Shown here: piece by piece, positions 44,310 to 52,780 of the stretch
Layout: every line of letters starts with the position of its first letter
How positions within the stretch are numbered: position 1 is the first letter of the stretch
Assembly (NCBI GenBank): GCA_964463695.1
Contig: CAYXCZ010000008.1
Span: 62,001-126,000 of the forward strand
DNA from: JALNZU01 sp964463695
Lineage (GTDB): Bacteria > Bacteroidota > Bacteroidia > Bacteroidales > F082
Direction of reading: 5' to 3'
Length of the DNA stretch: 64,000 bases
Notes under the pieces: model-generated
The model's input: the letters and a program-made list of their open reading frames with translations, nothing else
What the model was told of the DNA's origin: nothing
Databases searched by the model: none
Made by a program: the position numbers and the translations under genes

Positions 44310-45278
44310 TCAGGCGTACTTTTGAAGAAAATCTTCATAAGCATTAAGAATGCCATCCCGCAACGAGATGGTGGGTTCAAAACCAATTGACAGTAATAGA
44401 CTTACATCAAGCAGCTTACGTGGTGTTCCGTCAGGCTTGCTGGTATCAAATACCAATTCGCCTTCAAAGCCTACGATTTCTTTAACAATCGTAGCCAGGT
44501 CTTTAATGGAAATATCTTTACCCCATCCAATGTTAACAAACTGGTTTTCATTGTAGTTCTCCATTAGAAACACGCAAGCAGCTGCAAGGTCATCCACGTG
44601 CATAAACTCACGAAGCGGTGATCCTGTACCCCATATGGTTACATTGGAGGCATTGCTCACTTTGGCTTCATGAAATTTTCGAATTAAAGCCGGCAGTACA
44701 TGTGAATTTTGAAGGTCGTAATTATCTTCAGGACCATAAAGATTGGTTGGCATAGCTGCTATAAAATTCGTTCCATACTGAAGATTATAGTTCTCACACA
44801 TTTTTAAGCCGGCAATCTTTGCTATCGCATAAGGCTCATTGGTATATTCGAGTGTATCTGTAAGTAGATAAGACTCTTTTATAGGCTGAGGAGCCATTTT
44901 TGGATATATGCAAGAGCTACCCAAGAACAAAAGTTTTTTCACTCCGGCAACATAAGCCTGATGAATGATATTATTCTGAATGACAAGATTCTCATAAAGA
45001 AACTGTGCTCTGTAAAGGTTATTAGCTACAATACCACCAACTTTGGCTGCAGCATCAAAAACATAATCCGGCTTTTGTTCCTCATAAAAGGCCGCAACCT
45101 GTTTTGTGTCCATTAAGTCAACCGGGAAAAATTGTACTTCCAGTCGATTCAACGATGGCTTACGATTTCTATAAGTTCCAATAATATTCGTAAATCCTTG
45201 ATTGATAAGGGATCGAATAATTGCACTGCCCACCATGCCTGTGGATCCGGCAACAAATATTTTGTCATTTTTATTCAT
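44310..45278 (-). CDS. fcl: GDP-L-fucose synthase
   Basis: A 322-residue short-chain dehydrogenase/epimerase. NADPH-binding GSTGMVGSAI (11-20), catalytic Ser in FLGSSCIYPKMAPQPIKE, and Tyr150/Lys154 in EPYAIAKIAG identify GDP-4-keto-6-deoxy-mannose 3,5-epimerase-4-reductase, which completes GDP-L-fucose from the product of Gmd. The HVLPALIRKFHEAK and GTGSPLREFMHVDDLA segments are also standard. The ATG overlaps the stop of gmd by 8 bases, so the two steps are translationally coupled. Confidence 0.95.
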   Translation of the reverse strand: MNKNDKIFVAGSTGMVGSAIIRSLINQGFTNIIGTYRNRKPSLNRLEVQFFPVDLMDTKQVAAFYEEQKPDYVFDAAAKVGGIVANNLYRAQFLYENLVIQNNIIHQAYVAGVKKLLFLGSSCIYPKMAPQPIKESYLLTDTLEYTNEPYAIAKIAGLKMCENYNLQYGTNFIAAMPTNLYGPEDNYDLQNSHVLPALIRKFHEAKVSNASNVTIWGTGSPLREFMHVDDLAAACVFLMENYNENQFVNIGWGKDISIKDLATIVKEIVGFEGELVFDTSKPDGTPRKLLDVSLLLSIGFEPTISLRDGILNAYEDFLQKYA

Positions 45279-46386
45279 AGTAATTCTTGATTTCAAATCC
45301 ACCGTCTTTAAGGTATTTGTCCTTTTGCATCAACTTCACATCGGATTGCATCATATCATGAACAAGAGCTTTTAAATCGTACTCAGGGTACCATCCAAGT
45401 TTGGTATTTGCTTTTGTTGGATCGCCTATAAGAAGCTCAACCTCAGTAGGCCTGAAATACCTAGGGTCAATACTGACTACGATAGTTCCAGGCTCAACAA
45501 AAAATTCTTTGTGATGACATTTCACTACAACACCAACTTCGTTTACTCCTTCGCCCTGGAAATCAATTTCGATCCCGACCTCATTAAAGGCCATTCGAAC
45601 AAACTCCCTAACTTCAGTAGTAACTCCTGTCGCAATTACATAGTCGTCTGGAGCATCCTGCTGTAGAATGAGATACATCGCTTTAATATAATCTTTTGCA
45701 TGTCCCCAGTCTCTGCGGGCAGACAGGTTACCAAGGTGCAATGATTTCTCCATTCCAAGCGCTATTTTAGCAACAGCACGTGTGATTTTGCGTGTTACGA
45801 AAGTTTCTCCGCGAACAGGCGATTCGTGGTTAAAAAGAATCCCGTTACAAGCATACATATTATATGCTTCACGGTAGTTGACCATAATCCAGTATGCATA
45901 GAGTTTTGCAACGGCATAAGGAGAGCGTGGATAAAAAGGAGTTTTCTCCGATTGAGGAACCTCTTGTACCAAACCATAAAGTTCGGAAGTTGAGGCCTGA
46001 TAAATACGTGTTTTATCAGTCATTTTAAGCAGTCTCACAGCTTCCAACAAACGTAAAGCTCCTAATGCATCAGCGTTTCCTGTATATTCTGCTGTGTCAA
46101 AACTCACTTTAACATGCGACATTGCTGCAAGATTATAAATTTCGTCTGGCTGTGTTTCCTGAACAATACGAATCAAATTAGTAGAATCAGTCATGTCGCC
46201 ATAGTGCAGGGTGAAGTTTTTTGCATCAAGAAAAGGATCCTGATACAAATGATCAATACGATCGGTATTAAACATAGAAGCCCTGCGTTTGATACCATGT
46301 ACGGTATAACCTTTCTTTAAAAGATACTCTGACAAGTAAGCGCCATCCTGGCCTGTTACACCTGTAATTAATGCTACTTTACTCAT
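45271..46386 (-). CDS. gmd: GDP-mannose 4,6-dehydratase
   Basis: A 371-residue extended short-chain dehydrogenase. NADP-binding GVTGQDGAYLSEYLL (from 9), IKRRASMFNTDRIDHLYQDP, catalytic STSELYG (132-138) with Tyr157/Lys161 in SPYAVAKLYAYWI, and GILFNHESPVRGETFVTRK are diagnostic. It makes GDP-4-keto-6-deoxy-D-mannose, the precursor of GDP-L-fucose here because fcl follows directly. GDP-mannose itself must come from genes outside the window (no manB/manC seen). Confidence 0.96.
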   Translation of the reverse strand: MSKVALITGVTGQDGAYLSEYLLKKGYTVHGIKRRASMFNTDRIDHLYQDPFLDAKNFTLHYGDMTDSTNLIRIVQETQPDEIYNLAAMSHVKVSFDTAEYTGNADALGALRLLEAVRLLKMTDKTRIYQASTSELYGLVQEVPQSEKTPFYPRSPYAVAKLYAYWIMVNYREAYNMYACNGILFNHESPVRGETFVTRKITRAVAKIALGMEKSLHLGNLSARRDWGHAKDYIKAMYLILQQDAPDDYVIATGVTTEVREFVRMAFNEVGIEIDFQGEGVNEVGVVVKCHHKEFFVEPGTIVVSIDPRYFRPTEVELLIGDPTKANTKLGWYPEYDLKALVHDMMQSDVKLMQKDKYLKDGGFEIKNYYE

Positions 46387-46401
46387 AATAATTTTCTTGT
46401 T

Positions 46402-48774
46402 TTATAATTTTCTTAAGAGATCAATGAATATTCGTCTGGCTCTAAGTAACCAGTTTAAGAGGAAAAAGCGTTTTGGAGCTTCTTCGCCATAAACGGCTAT
46501 ATTTCTGTCTTTTACTTTAATATTAGCATCATTATAAATGATATGAATATTTTTTAGTTGATTACTTTCTGCATCTTTTAGAGCAGAAACAAGTTCTTTT
46601 TTACGTGTGAAATTATGGCGTACGACAAAAGCTGTTGCATCGCTGTATTTATTTAGCAGAAATGCATCACCAAACAACCCAATTGGTGGCGTATCCATCA
46701 CTATATAGTCGTATTTCTTTCGTAATTCATTGAACATTTGTTGTGTTCGCTGCGATTCAATTAACTCATCCGGATTAGGAGGTATGGGTCCGCTAAGCAA
46801 TATGTCAAGATTCTTGGTAGATGTTTTCTGAATGACCTGATCGGCTGGTAATTGATGAATCAAACAAGGGGTTATTCCAAGGTTTTCGTCAAGATTAAGT
46901 TCTTTAGCCAAATTTGGACGACGCATATCAAAACCAACAAGGATGGTTCGCTTTCCGGTAAGCGCATAAACTGAAGCAAGATTAAGTGCAAAAAAAGTTT
47001 TTCCTTCTTCAATAACTGAAGAAGTTACCATTATAACCTGTTCACCTTGTGAGGGTTGAAGATTGATTTTGATGCGTATAATCCTGAAAAGCTCCGTAAA
47101 ATAACTTCCGGGAGCTTTTAATACTGCATCAAAATTCCTGGATGGATTTGTTGAGATACTACCTGCTATTGGATGATCTGTATTAGCAATAATATCTTCA
47201 AGAGCCATTACCCGGTTGTTGAGCACAACAATAAGGAACAGGAAGATTGAGGGTATCAAAATAGCCCAGATAATGGCATTGATAAATGCTGCTTTTGGAC
47301 TTGCTGAAACATTTGAAATACCTGTATCACCTGCAAAATCAACTACTTCATGATCAGGACTGTTGGCTGCACGCTGTATTTCAACATCAGATTTACGTTT
47401 GAGTAAAAAATCGTATAGATTGTTTATAATCTTGTATTGACGCTCAATTGCAAGATATTCACGTTCAATTGTTGGCAGCACCTGAAATTCTTCGTTGAGT
47501 TTAAACATCCTTTCTTCCGTATCAAGCAGTTTTTTTTCAGTTGTCTCAATCGTACTGCGCATACTTTCGATTAGATTGTCCTTCATATTTTTTATGTCGG
47601 CCTCCAATATCTGAATATAAGGATTCTCTTTGGTTGAATTGGAAAGCAAGGCGTCTTTTTCGAGTATTCTTAATGACAATTTTCCTACCAAGGCATTGAA
47701 CATCGGCAAGTTAACTCCCATTGAGGAAGGCATTACAATGTCGTCGTAGTTATCTCTGGTTTTTACATAATCGTAAAGGTACCGGTAATACTGCAAATCG
47801 ATTCGTAAATTTTTGGCATCTTTCGATTCTGAATCCAGGTTTTTGAGCAAAGAGCCAATTTTTTCCTGGATGAGCATAAACTGATACTTTTGTCTGAAAG
47901 CTTCCAATTCACTTTCAGTACGTTTCAAATCTTCGCCAACTTCAATCAATTGTTTTTCAACAAAAAGGATGGTGTTGGTAAGAATCTGATTCTTCTTTTC
48001 GAGGTTTGTGAGCAAGAACTCAGCAGTCAACTGATTGAGGTAATCCTTTTCCTTTGCTTTGTTAGCGCCTTTCGTTGCAACAACGATCATCGAAGTACCA
48101 CGTTCAACATAAACGCTGGTTTTGTTCATGTATTGATTTGTCAAACCATTGATGTCATTAATTGTAAAAGCATAACGACGGTTTACCTGTTTCTTCTGGT
48201 CAGTTTCCGGTTTCCAAGTGATCCAGAATTTGTAATTTCCTGATTGAACGGTGTCGCCAATCATATGACGTTGAGGCACTTTAAACTGGGTAGCTGTTTC
48301 GGAAGAAAGTTCAAATTCTACCTCTGATAAAAACTTCACTTTTATAGTCTTGTACCGTGGTTGAGTATGGTCATTATCAAAGCTTACAAGAAATGGGGCA
48401 TCTTTATAAATTTCAATATCAATATATTCTCCTGATTCGTAGTAAGTTACGATGAAGTCAAGTTTCTCAACAATGCGCTTTATCTGAGCAAAAGATTTCA
48501 GCAAAGCAATCTGGTTGTCAATCAGTTTTGAATTAAGAAATGTTGGAGAAGAAGAAATAACACCTCGTTCCTGAAGCACAGAGGTATTGCTCTTATCTTC
48601 AATAAGAACAGTTGTTTTGAGGCTATACATCGGGATGATGTATTTGTTTTTATTTTGAGCAAATAAAAATGCTATAGCTAGTGCAATTCCAAAAAGATAC
48701 CAGTTCTGCGCATATTTGCGTAGAATACGCCCAACATCCAAGCCTTGCTTTACCGAATTAACTGTCTTACCCAT
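46402..48774 (-). CDS. wzc: Wzc-like polysaccharide co-polymerase with BY-kinase domain
   Basis: The 790-residue protein has a Wzz-type chain-length domain (transmembrane helix about 25-40, periplasmic coiled coil about 260-455 with VEKQLIEVGEDLKRTESELE, second helix about 503-522) and a cytoplasmic bacterial tyrosine kinase domain (about 560-760). Walker A is SSVIEEGKT (585-593), Walker A' ILVGFDMRRP (Asp616), Walker B YIVMDTPPIG (Asp694). The usual C-terminal tyrosine cluster is absent: only Tyr762 lies in the last 30 residues. It would control chain length of the exported glycan together with the Wza-like lipoprotein one base upstream. Confidence 0.92.
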   Translation of the reverse strand: MGKTVNSVKQGLDVGRILRKYAQNWYLFGIALAIAFLFAQNKNKYIIPMYSLKTTVLIEDKSNTSVLQERGVISSSPTFLNSKLIDNQIALLKSFAQIKRIVEKLDFIVTYYESGEYIDIEIYKDAPFLVSFDNDHTQPRYKTIKVKFLSEVEFELSSETATQFKVPQRHMIGDTVQSGNYKFWITWKPETDQKKQVNRRYAFTINDINGLTNQYMNKTSVYVERGTSMIVVATKGANKAKEKDYLNQLTAEFLLTNLEKKNQILTNTILFVEKQLIEVGEDLKRTESELEAFRQKYQFMLIQEKIGSLLKNLDSESKDAKNLRIDLQYYRYLYDYVKTRDNYDDIVMPSSMGVNLPMFNALVGKLSLRILEKDALLSNSTKENPYIQILEADIKNMKDNLIESMRSTIETTEKKLLDTEERMFKLNEEFQVLPTIEREYLAIERQYKIINNLYDFLLKRKSDVEIQRAANSPDHEVVDFAGDTGISNVSASPKAAFINAIIWAILIPSIFLFLIVVLNNRVMALEDIIANTDHPIAGSISTNPSRNFDAVLKAPGSYFTELFRIIRIKINLQPSQGEQVIMVTSSVIEEGKTFFALNLASVYALTGKRTILVGFDMRRPNLAKELNLDENLGITPCLIHQLPADQVIQKTSTKNLDILLSGPIPPNPDELIESQRTQQMFNELRKKYDYIVMDTPPIGLFGDAFLLNKYSDATAFVVRHNFTRKKELVSALKDAESNQLKNIHIIYNDANIKVKDRNIAVYGEEAPKRFFLLNWLLRARRIFIDLLRKL

Positions 48775-48775
48775 A

Positions 48776-49603
48776 TCAGTTATTTAAAGCATTAAACTGC
48801 TGAATTAATAGAATCACTGTTAAACTGGTTGTTAGCAATGTCGTAAACAATGTGAGAGAAAAAGTTGGTGTTATACCAATTGATTTTGCACGCATTGGTT
48901 CAACGTAAACAACATCGTTGGGAAAGACATAAAACATATTTTCGCCAATGAGCTTCCCACTTGTAACATCGACTAGATAAACTTTACGGACACCGTTTAC
49001 TGATCGAAACACTTTAACTTCCTGTCTGCGAGCATATTCAGTTAGTCCTCCTGCAAGTGTCAGCGCTTCGTAGATGGTGATTTTGTTTTTTGTCATGTTG
49101 TAGATACCTTCCTTACGTACCTCACCCAAAACATTCACATAATTGTTGATAAGCTTTACTTCCACCCTGATACGCTCACCCAGAATGATTTTAGCTGCTT
49201 CTTTTACTCTTTGCTGAGCCTCTCTGACGGTGCAGCTCCCCACTGCAATTTTACCCAAGTAAGGAAAGTCAACATATCCTTCATCATCAACATAATATCC
49301 AATAAGTGCCTGATTGCTTTCATTTAAGAAGTTAATGCCTCCCATTGGTTCCATGAAAATTGAAAGTTCCTTTTCGATTGTTGAGACTGCAATATACAGG
49401 TAATCATTAGGTTGTATTACATAAGCTTTTAAAATAGTGTCTTCTGAAACAAAACTGTTTGCATAACTGGAGTCATTGATCTGATCATATTGCATCAACA
49501 GAATTTTCTTCTGTGGAATACATGATACCAGAAGGAAAAAGTAGATGGTAAAAATACTTACCCTTTTAAACAATTCGGGACGCAACATAAGGCTCCTTCT
49601 CAT
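48776..49603 (-). CDS. wza: Wza-like polysaccharide export lipoprotein
   Basis: An outer-membrane-targeted lipoprotein (lipobox LLVSC followed by IPQKK), about 275 residues. It has a poly-export domain (about 65-150: YVIQPNDYLYIAVSTIEKEL, VDFPYLGKIAVGSCTVREAQ), one SLBB-type domain (YVNVLGEVRKEGIYNMTKN, ALTLAGGLTEYA) and a C-terminal hydrophobic helix (SLTLFTTLLTTSLTVILLIQ). It should form the outer-membrane channel contacted by the Wzc-like protein. ATG 49603 is used; ATG 49588 is equally likely because an AAGGAG lies just before it. It is the first gene of the polysaccharide operon. Confidence 0.92.
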   Translation of the reverse strand: MRRSLMLRPELFKRVSIFTIYFFLLVSCIPQKKILLMQYDQINDSSYANSFVSEDTILKAYVIQPNDYLYIAVSTIEKELSIFMEPMGGINFLNESNQALIGYYVDDEGYVDFPYLGKIAVGSCTVREAQQRVKEAAKIILGERIRVEVKLINNYVNVLGEVRKEGIYNMTKNKITIYEALTLAGGLTEYARRQEVKVFRSVNGVRKVYLVDVTSGKLIGENMFYVFPNDVVYVEPMRAKSIGITPTFSLTLFTTLLTTSLTVILLIQQFNALNN

Positions 49604-49624
49604 AATTGGTGCTTTTGTATGTAA

Positions 49625-49632
49625 CAAATATA
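49625..49632 (-). promoter_or_regulatory. -7 element (TATATTTG) for the polysaccharide operon
   Basis: On the minus strand TATATTTG fits TAnnTTTG about 20-35 bases before the wza starts. The nearest upstream TTTG is about 29 bases away, too far for a good -33 box, so a regulated or activator-dependent promoter is possible. It is the only promoter-like sequence I see at the head of the 21-gene block. Confidence 0.45.
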
Positions 49633-49757
49633 TGGCTAAAAATGTCTTTCATAACCTATGTCAAAAAAAAAGAAAAAAAATATCAATAATTCGTTGTTTT
49701 CCCTCACAAACATTCGTTTCAAGAACTAAAAACAAACCTTATAAATACCAATAAAAC

Positions 49758-51311
49758 CTACTTTAAAAGTTTTGAAATCATAAACAAAAGTTCCATTCGT
49801 TTTATTGGTTTCATTAAAATGCCAGCAAAACTACCTGATTCAATGAGTGTTGTCCATTCCTGATGAATGTAGGCCGTTTGTGCAACAAAAGGCACTGATT
49901 GGAAATTGATCCAGTTTCTGCTGATTTCACTTTTTAAGGTAACACCGTTCCATGGTTCGGGCAAACCTATATCCATTAAAACAAGATGAAACGTTTGTCC
50001 GGTGTTTATTTGTTGTTGAATAAGGTTTATTGCTTCATTTCCGGTGTAAGCAACCACAACATTTGCTACTTCTTTCAGATAAAGTTTCAAAACCTGTGCG
50101 TTAATCTTGTCATCTTCGACAATTAAAATTGATGGATTTTTAACTTTTATTTCATCCATTAACTCCTTTTCTACGTCTACTGAATTCTCGCCAATATAAG
50201 GTTTGAAGTTGAGGGTGACAATTTCACCCATATCAGTTCCAGTTTTAAACGAAATTGATGTACTAAGTGTATTTAGTTCTAAAAGGAGTTTTCTTATTTC
50301 AGGATGTGATTCGAGTGATGTTGACTCTGTTTCATAAGGAGGTTGTTGTTGTTTCAACCATTGCGTCAGTTGTGAAGGAAAATCCAATCCTATGTTGTCA
50401 ATACTGAAATCAAGGCTATGTGAGTCACTGTTTTTTACCACTTTAATCTTTATGAGCTCCGACCTGCAAAATTTAACTGCTTTCTCCATTAGATACCTCA
50501 GCACCCGTTCTAACCGGTCTGCGTCGGTCAGCATACGAATGTTTGTTTCAGTTTGAACATCAAAAGTGAGCTCGTTTTCTGTTGCAGCCTCTTCAAGCGA
50601 AAAGCGAATTTTAGCAATAAGTGCCGATGGTTCAACCACACTCAAATTCAGGTGTCGCTGAAAAGGAACTAAAACATCCTCTGAACTGTCTACAAGTTTT
50701 TTGAGTTTATGTGAATTTTTGTAAATCCCACTGATGTAAGTTTGAAGCTTTGGGTCGAGTTGTTCTTTCATTAAAACTGAACTGAAACCCATGATACCAT
50801 TCAATGCCGTTCTGATTTCATGTTGCTGTTCTGAAGTCCATTCTTCAATTTTTGAAATTTCCACCGTCTGAACTTTTGGCTTTAATACCTCAGCTGGTTT
50901 TTCAATTTTCGGTGCTATCTCAGGCGAGTGAGAGGAAACTTTAGTTTCGGCATTATCCACAGGCTTAACAATACACAAATATTTCTGTCCTTCAATTTCT
51001 GAAGTTTCGACAGATACTTTCTGAAGATTATGATTTGCCGTTAGAAGAAACATTGAAGCAGTAAAATCACGCAACTGCTTCATATCAAAAGGGTTACTTT
51101 CATTCGGATAGACAAGAAAAAGTTGTCGGGCAATAAGGTCCAGCAATAAATTTTCATTAAAGCCTGATAACGACTCAAAGGCTGCATTTGATAGCATGAT
51201 ATCGCCTTCAGCATCCACAAGCAGTGCTGCCTCAGGCTTATAATCTATTAAAGATTTGTAGTATTGCCTGTTGGTTAATTGTTTCCTGGGACGTTTATCC
51301 CTTTGATTCAC
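49758..51311 (-). CDS. PAS sensor kinase with degenerate ATPase domain and intact receiver
   Basis: A 517-residue cytoplasmic protein: PAS domain (about 15-120, LVDAEGDIMLSNAAFESLSG), linker with Lys/Glu/Pro (125-150), HisKA with His164 (SEQQHEIRTALNGIMGF), a HATPase position (about 260-372) and a receiver (about 393-510; Asp447 in LMDIGLPEPW, Lys501). The ATPase part lacks the N-box Asn (YLMEKAVKF), the DxGxG box reads DNIGLDF, and no G2 glycine box is visible, so autophosphorylation is unlikely. The start codon is GTG, the only one fitting the PAS start. It stands alone between wza and a GT4 gene. It could act as a phosphatase or phospho-acceptor for another kinase. Confidence 0.82.
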   Translation of the reverse strand: MNQRDKRPRKQLTNRQYYKSLIDYKPEAALLVDAEGDIMLSNAAFESLSGFNENLLLDLIARQLFLVYPNESNPFDMKQLRDFTASMFLLTANHNLQKVSVETSEIEGQKYLCIVKPVDNAETKVSSHSPEIAPKIEKPAEVLKPKVQTVEISKIEEWTSEQQHEIRTALNGIMGFSSVLMKEQLDPKLQTYISGIYKNSHKLKKLVDSSEDVLVPFQRHLNLSVVEPSALIAKIRFSLEEAATENELTFDVQTETNIRMLTDADRLERVLRYLMEKAVKFCRSELIKIKVVKNSDSHSLDFSIDNIGLDFPSQLTQWLKQQQPPYETESTSLESHPEIRKLLLELNTLSTSISFKTGTDMGEIVTLNFKPYIGENSVDVEKELMDEIKVKNPSILIVEDDKINAQVLKLYLKEVANVVVAYTGNEAINLIQQQINTGQTFHLVLMDIGLPEPWNGVTLKSEISRNWINFQSVPFVAQTAYIHQEWTTLIESGSFAGILMKPIKRMELLFMISKLLK

Positions 51312-51404
51312 GGTAGTAAAAATAACACCTCCACTTTTGTTAACAACCGTAATTGTACGTATTTACATCAATAATGTTTCATATGATTAAGTCAAACTGC
51401 TTGT

Positions 51405-52577
51405 TTAAATGTTCATAATTCGCTGATCACTCTCAATGATAGCCCTGATTTTGTCAGAAAACGTATCCCAGTTGAGTTGCAATTCGAAGAAATCACGTGA
51501 CGAAACAGCTAATGGAATATATGTTTTTTCATAATCATTAAAAATAGTTGCAATTTTTGAGGCAAACTCTTTTCCTCTGGCTTCCAGTGGCAACCTGAAA
51601 CCATTTACACCATTATATACAGCACCACCAATTCCGCCTGTATCTGTTGTTATGGAAGGAATCGCAAATGCACTTGCCTCGCAAAAAACGACTCCAAAAC
51701 ACTCTGCACGTGTTGGTAAAATCAAAAAATGATGACTTTTAAGCAAAGCTTCGAAACGCTTGTATTCATCGAAGTTATTTTTGTTGATAAACGGAATCAC
51801 ATGCAAGTCAACATCGGCAACCGAAGCCGGAGGAATACAACCACAAACTGTCAAAGATGCTCTCAAACCCTTTTTCTTAAGTTCCAACAAGGTTTCAAAA
51901 GCAATATCACCTCCTTTTCGCTCCCACTCTACTCCAAGAAATAACAATTTACAAACGTCATTTTCTTTGATTTGCAATACCTCATGCCGCTCAGGAATCT
52001 CATCCAGGTTTGGTCCGAATGGAACCACAAACACTTTTTTAGGATCAGTGTGATAAGTGTGAATAGCCGAATCGGCTGCCCATTGCGAGGTAAAAACAAT
52101 CCATCGGGATCGTTTATGAGCCAATTTTTCAATCAAATTGCCTTCCCATTCTGATAAAGCCATGAAACCTGAGAACCACTCATAATAATTATACAAGCTG
52201 GCAAAAGTAGTGTCTGAATAATAAAGAATTGGAATATCCGTCCGAATCAATGCAATCTCTGTTGAGGAGCGCGGGGCGATAATAAAATCAAACTCTTTCC
52301 CATTAAGTTTTTTATTAAAAAACCCTGCATAACGCAAAGCCATATAAATGCTGTGATCCAAATTGTAGGGTCGTTTGAATTTTTTTCCGATTCTATTCAG
52401 AATACCACTTAGTAAACGCCTGGTTTTCATTGGTCCCAAAATCTCAACATCTCCCAGGTCTCGTTGAACAGCCCGAAGCAAATGATAAGTTACACCCGAT
52501 AGTTTTCGTTTATCAAGTGGGTCGAAAGACGTAAGAAAACCAATTTTGTAACGTTTCATTATTGGATATAATGACAT
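51405..52577 (-). CDS. Glycosyltransferase family 4
   Basis: A 390-residue GT-B enzyme. YKIGFLTSFDPLDKRKLSGV opens the acceptor domain; FIIAPRSSTEIALIRTDIPI and RWIVFTSQWAADSAIHTYHT follow. The donor domain has KLLFLGVEWERKGGDIAFET and the donor site LPTRAECFGVVFCEASAFAI (ExxxxxxxE) with PSITTDTGGIG. The gene is separated from the main locus by the PAS kinase gene but probably serves the same surface glycan or a core step. An alternative start at 52559 removes the six-residue leader. Confidence 0.87.
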   Translation of the reverse strand: MSLYPIMKRYKIGFLTSFDPLDKRKLSGVTYHLLRAVQRDLGDVEILGPMKTRRLLSGILNRIGKKFKRPYNLDHSIYMALRYAGFFNKKLNGKEFDFIIAPRSSTEIALIRTDIPILYYSDTTFASLYNYYEWFSGFMALSEWEGNLIEKLAHKRSRWIVFTSQWAADSAIHTYHTDPKKVFVVPFGPNLDEIPERHEVLQIKENDVCKLLFLGVEWERKGGDIAFETLLELKKKGLRASLTVCGCIPPASVADVDLHVIPFINKNNFDEYKRFEALLKSHHFLILPTRAECFGVVFCEASAFAIPSITTDTGGIGGAVYNGVNGFRLPLEARGKEFASKIATIFNDYEKTYIPLAVSSRDFFELQLNWDTFSDKIRAIIESDQRIMNI

Positions 52578-52690
52578 TTTTTATTTGAGGTTGTAAATGT
52601 AAAAAAGTTTTCCAGCCTGACGAAAAATTTGAACTTCATGTACTTAATTATGTCTACGTATAAAAAAAATATTATTTCAATGATATCAAG

Positions 52691-52720
52691 TTGAATTCAA
52701 TCCCATATTGTTTATATTTG
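52691..52720 (+). promoter_or_regulatory. Bacteroidota-type promoter for the initiating transferase
   Basis: TTG (52691-52693), a 19-base spacer and TATATTTG (52713-52720) match the -33/-7 consensus very well. The predicted transcript starts near 52726, leaving a leader of about 55 bases before the ATG at 52781. Confidence 0.65.
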
Positions 52721-52780
52721 CTACAATCATTCAAATGTTTTTTTGCTTATAATTAAGCTAACATAAACAAAACCAAATAT

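Noticed and set aside
26076..49603. Recently transferred genomic island
   Set aside because: No integrase, tRNA edge, direct repeat or obvious change of base composition was seen at either end, so transfer cannot be argued from the sequence alone.
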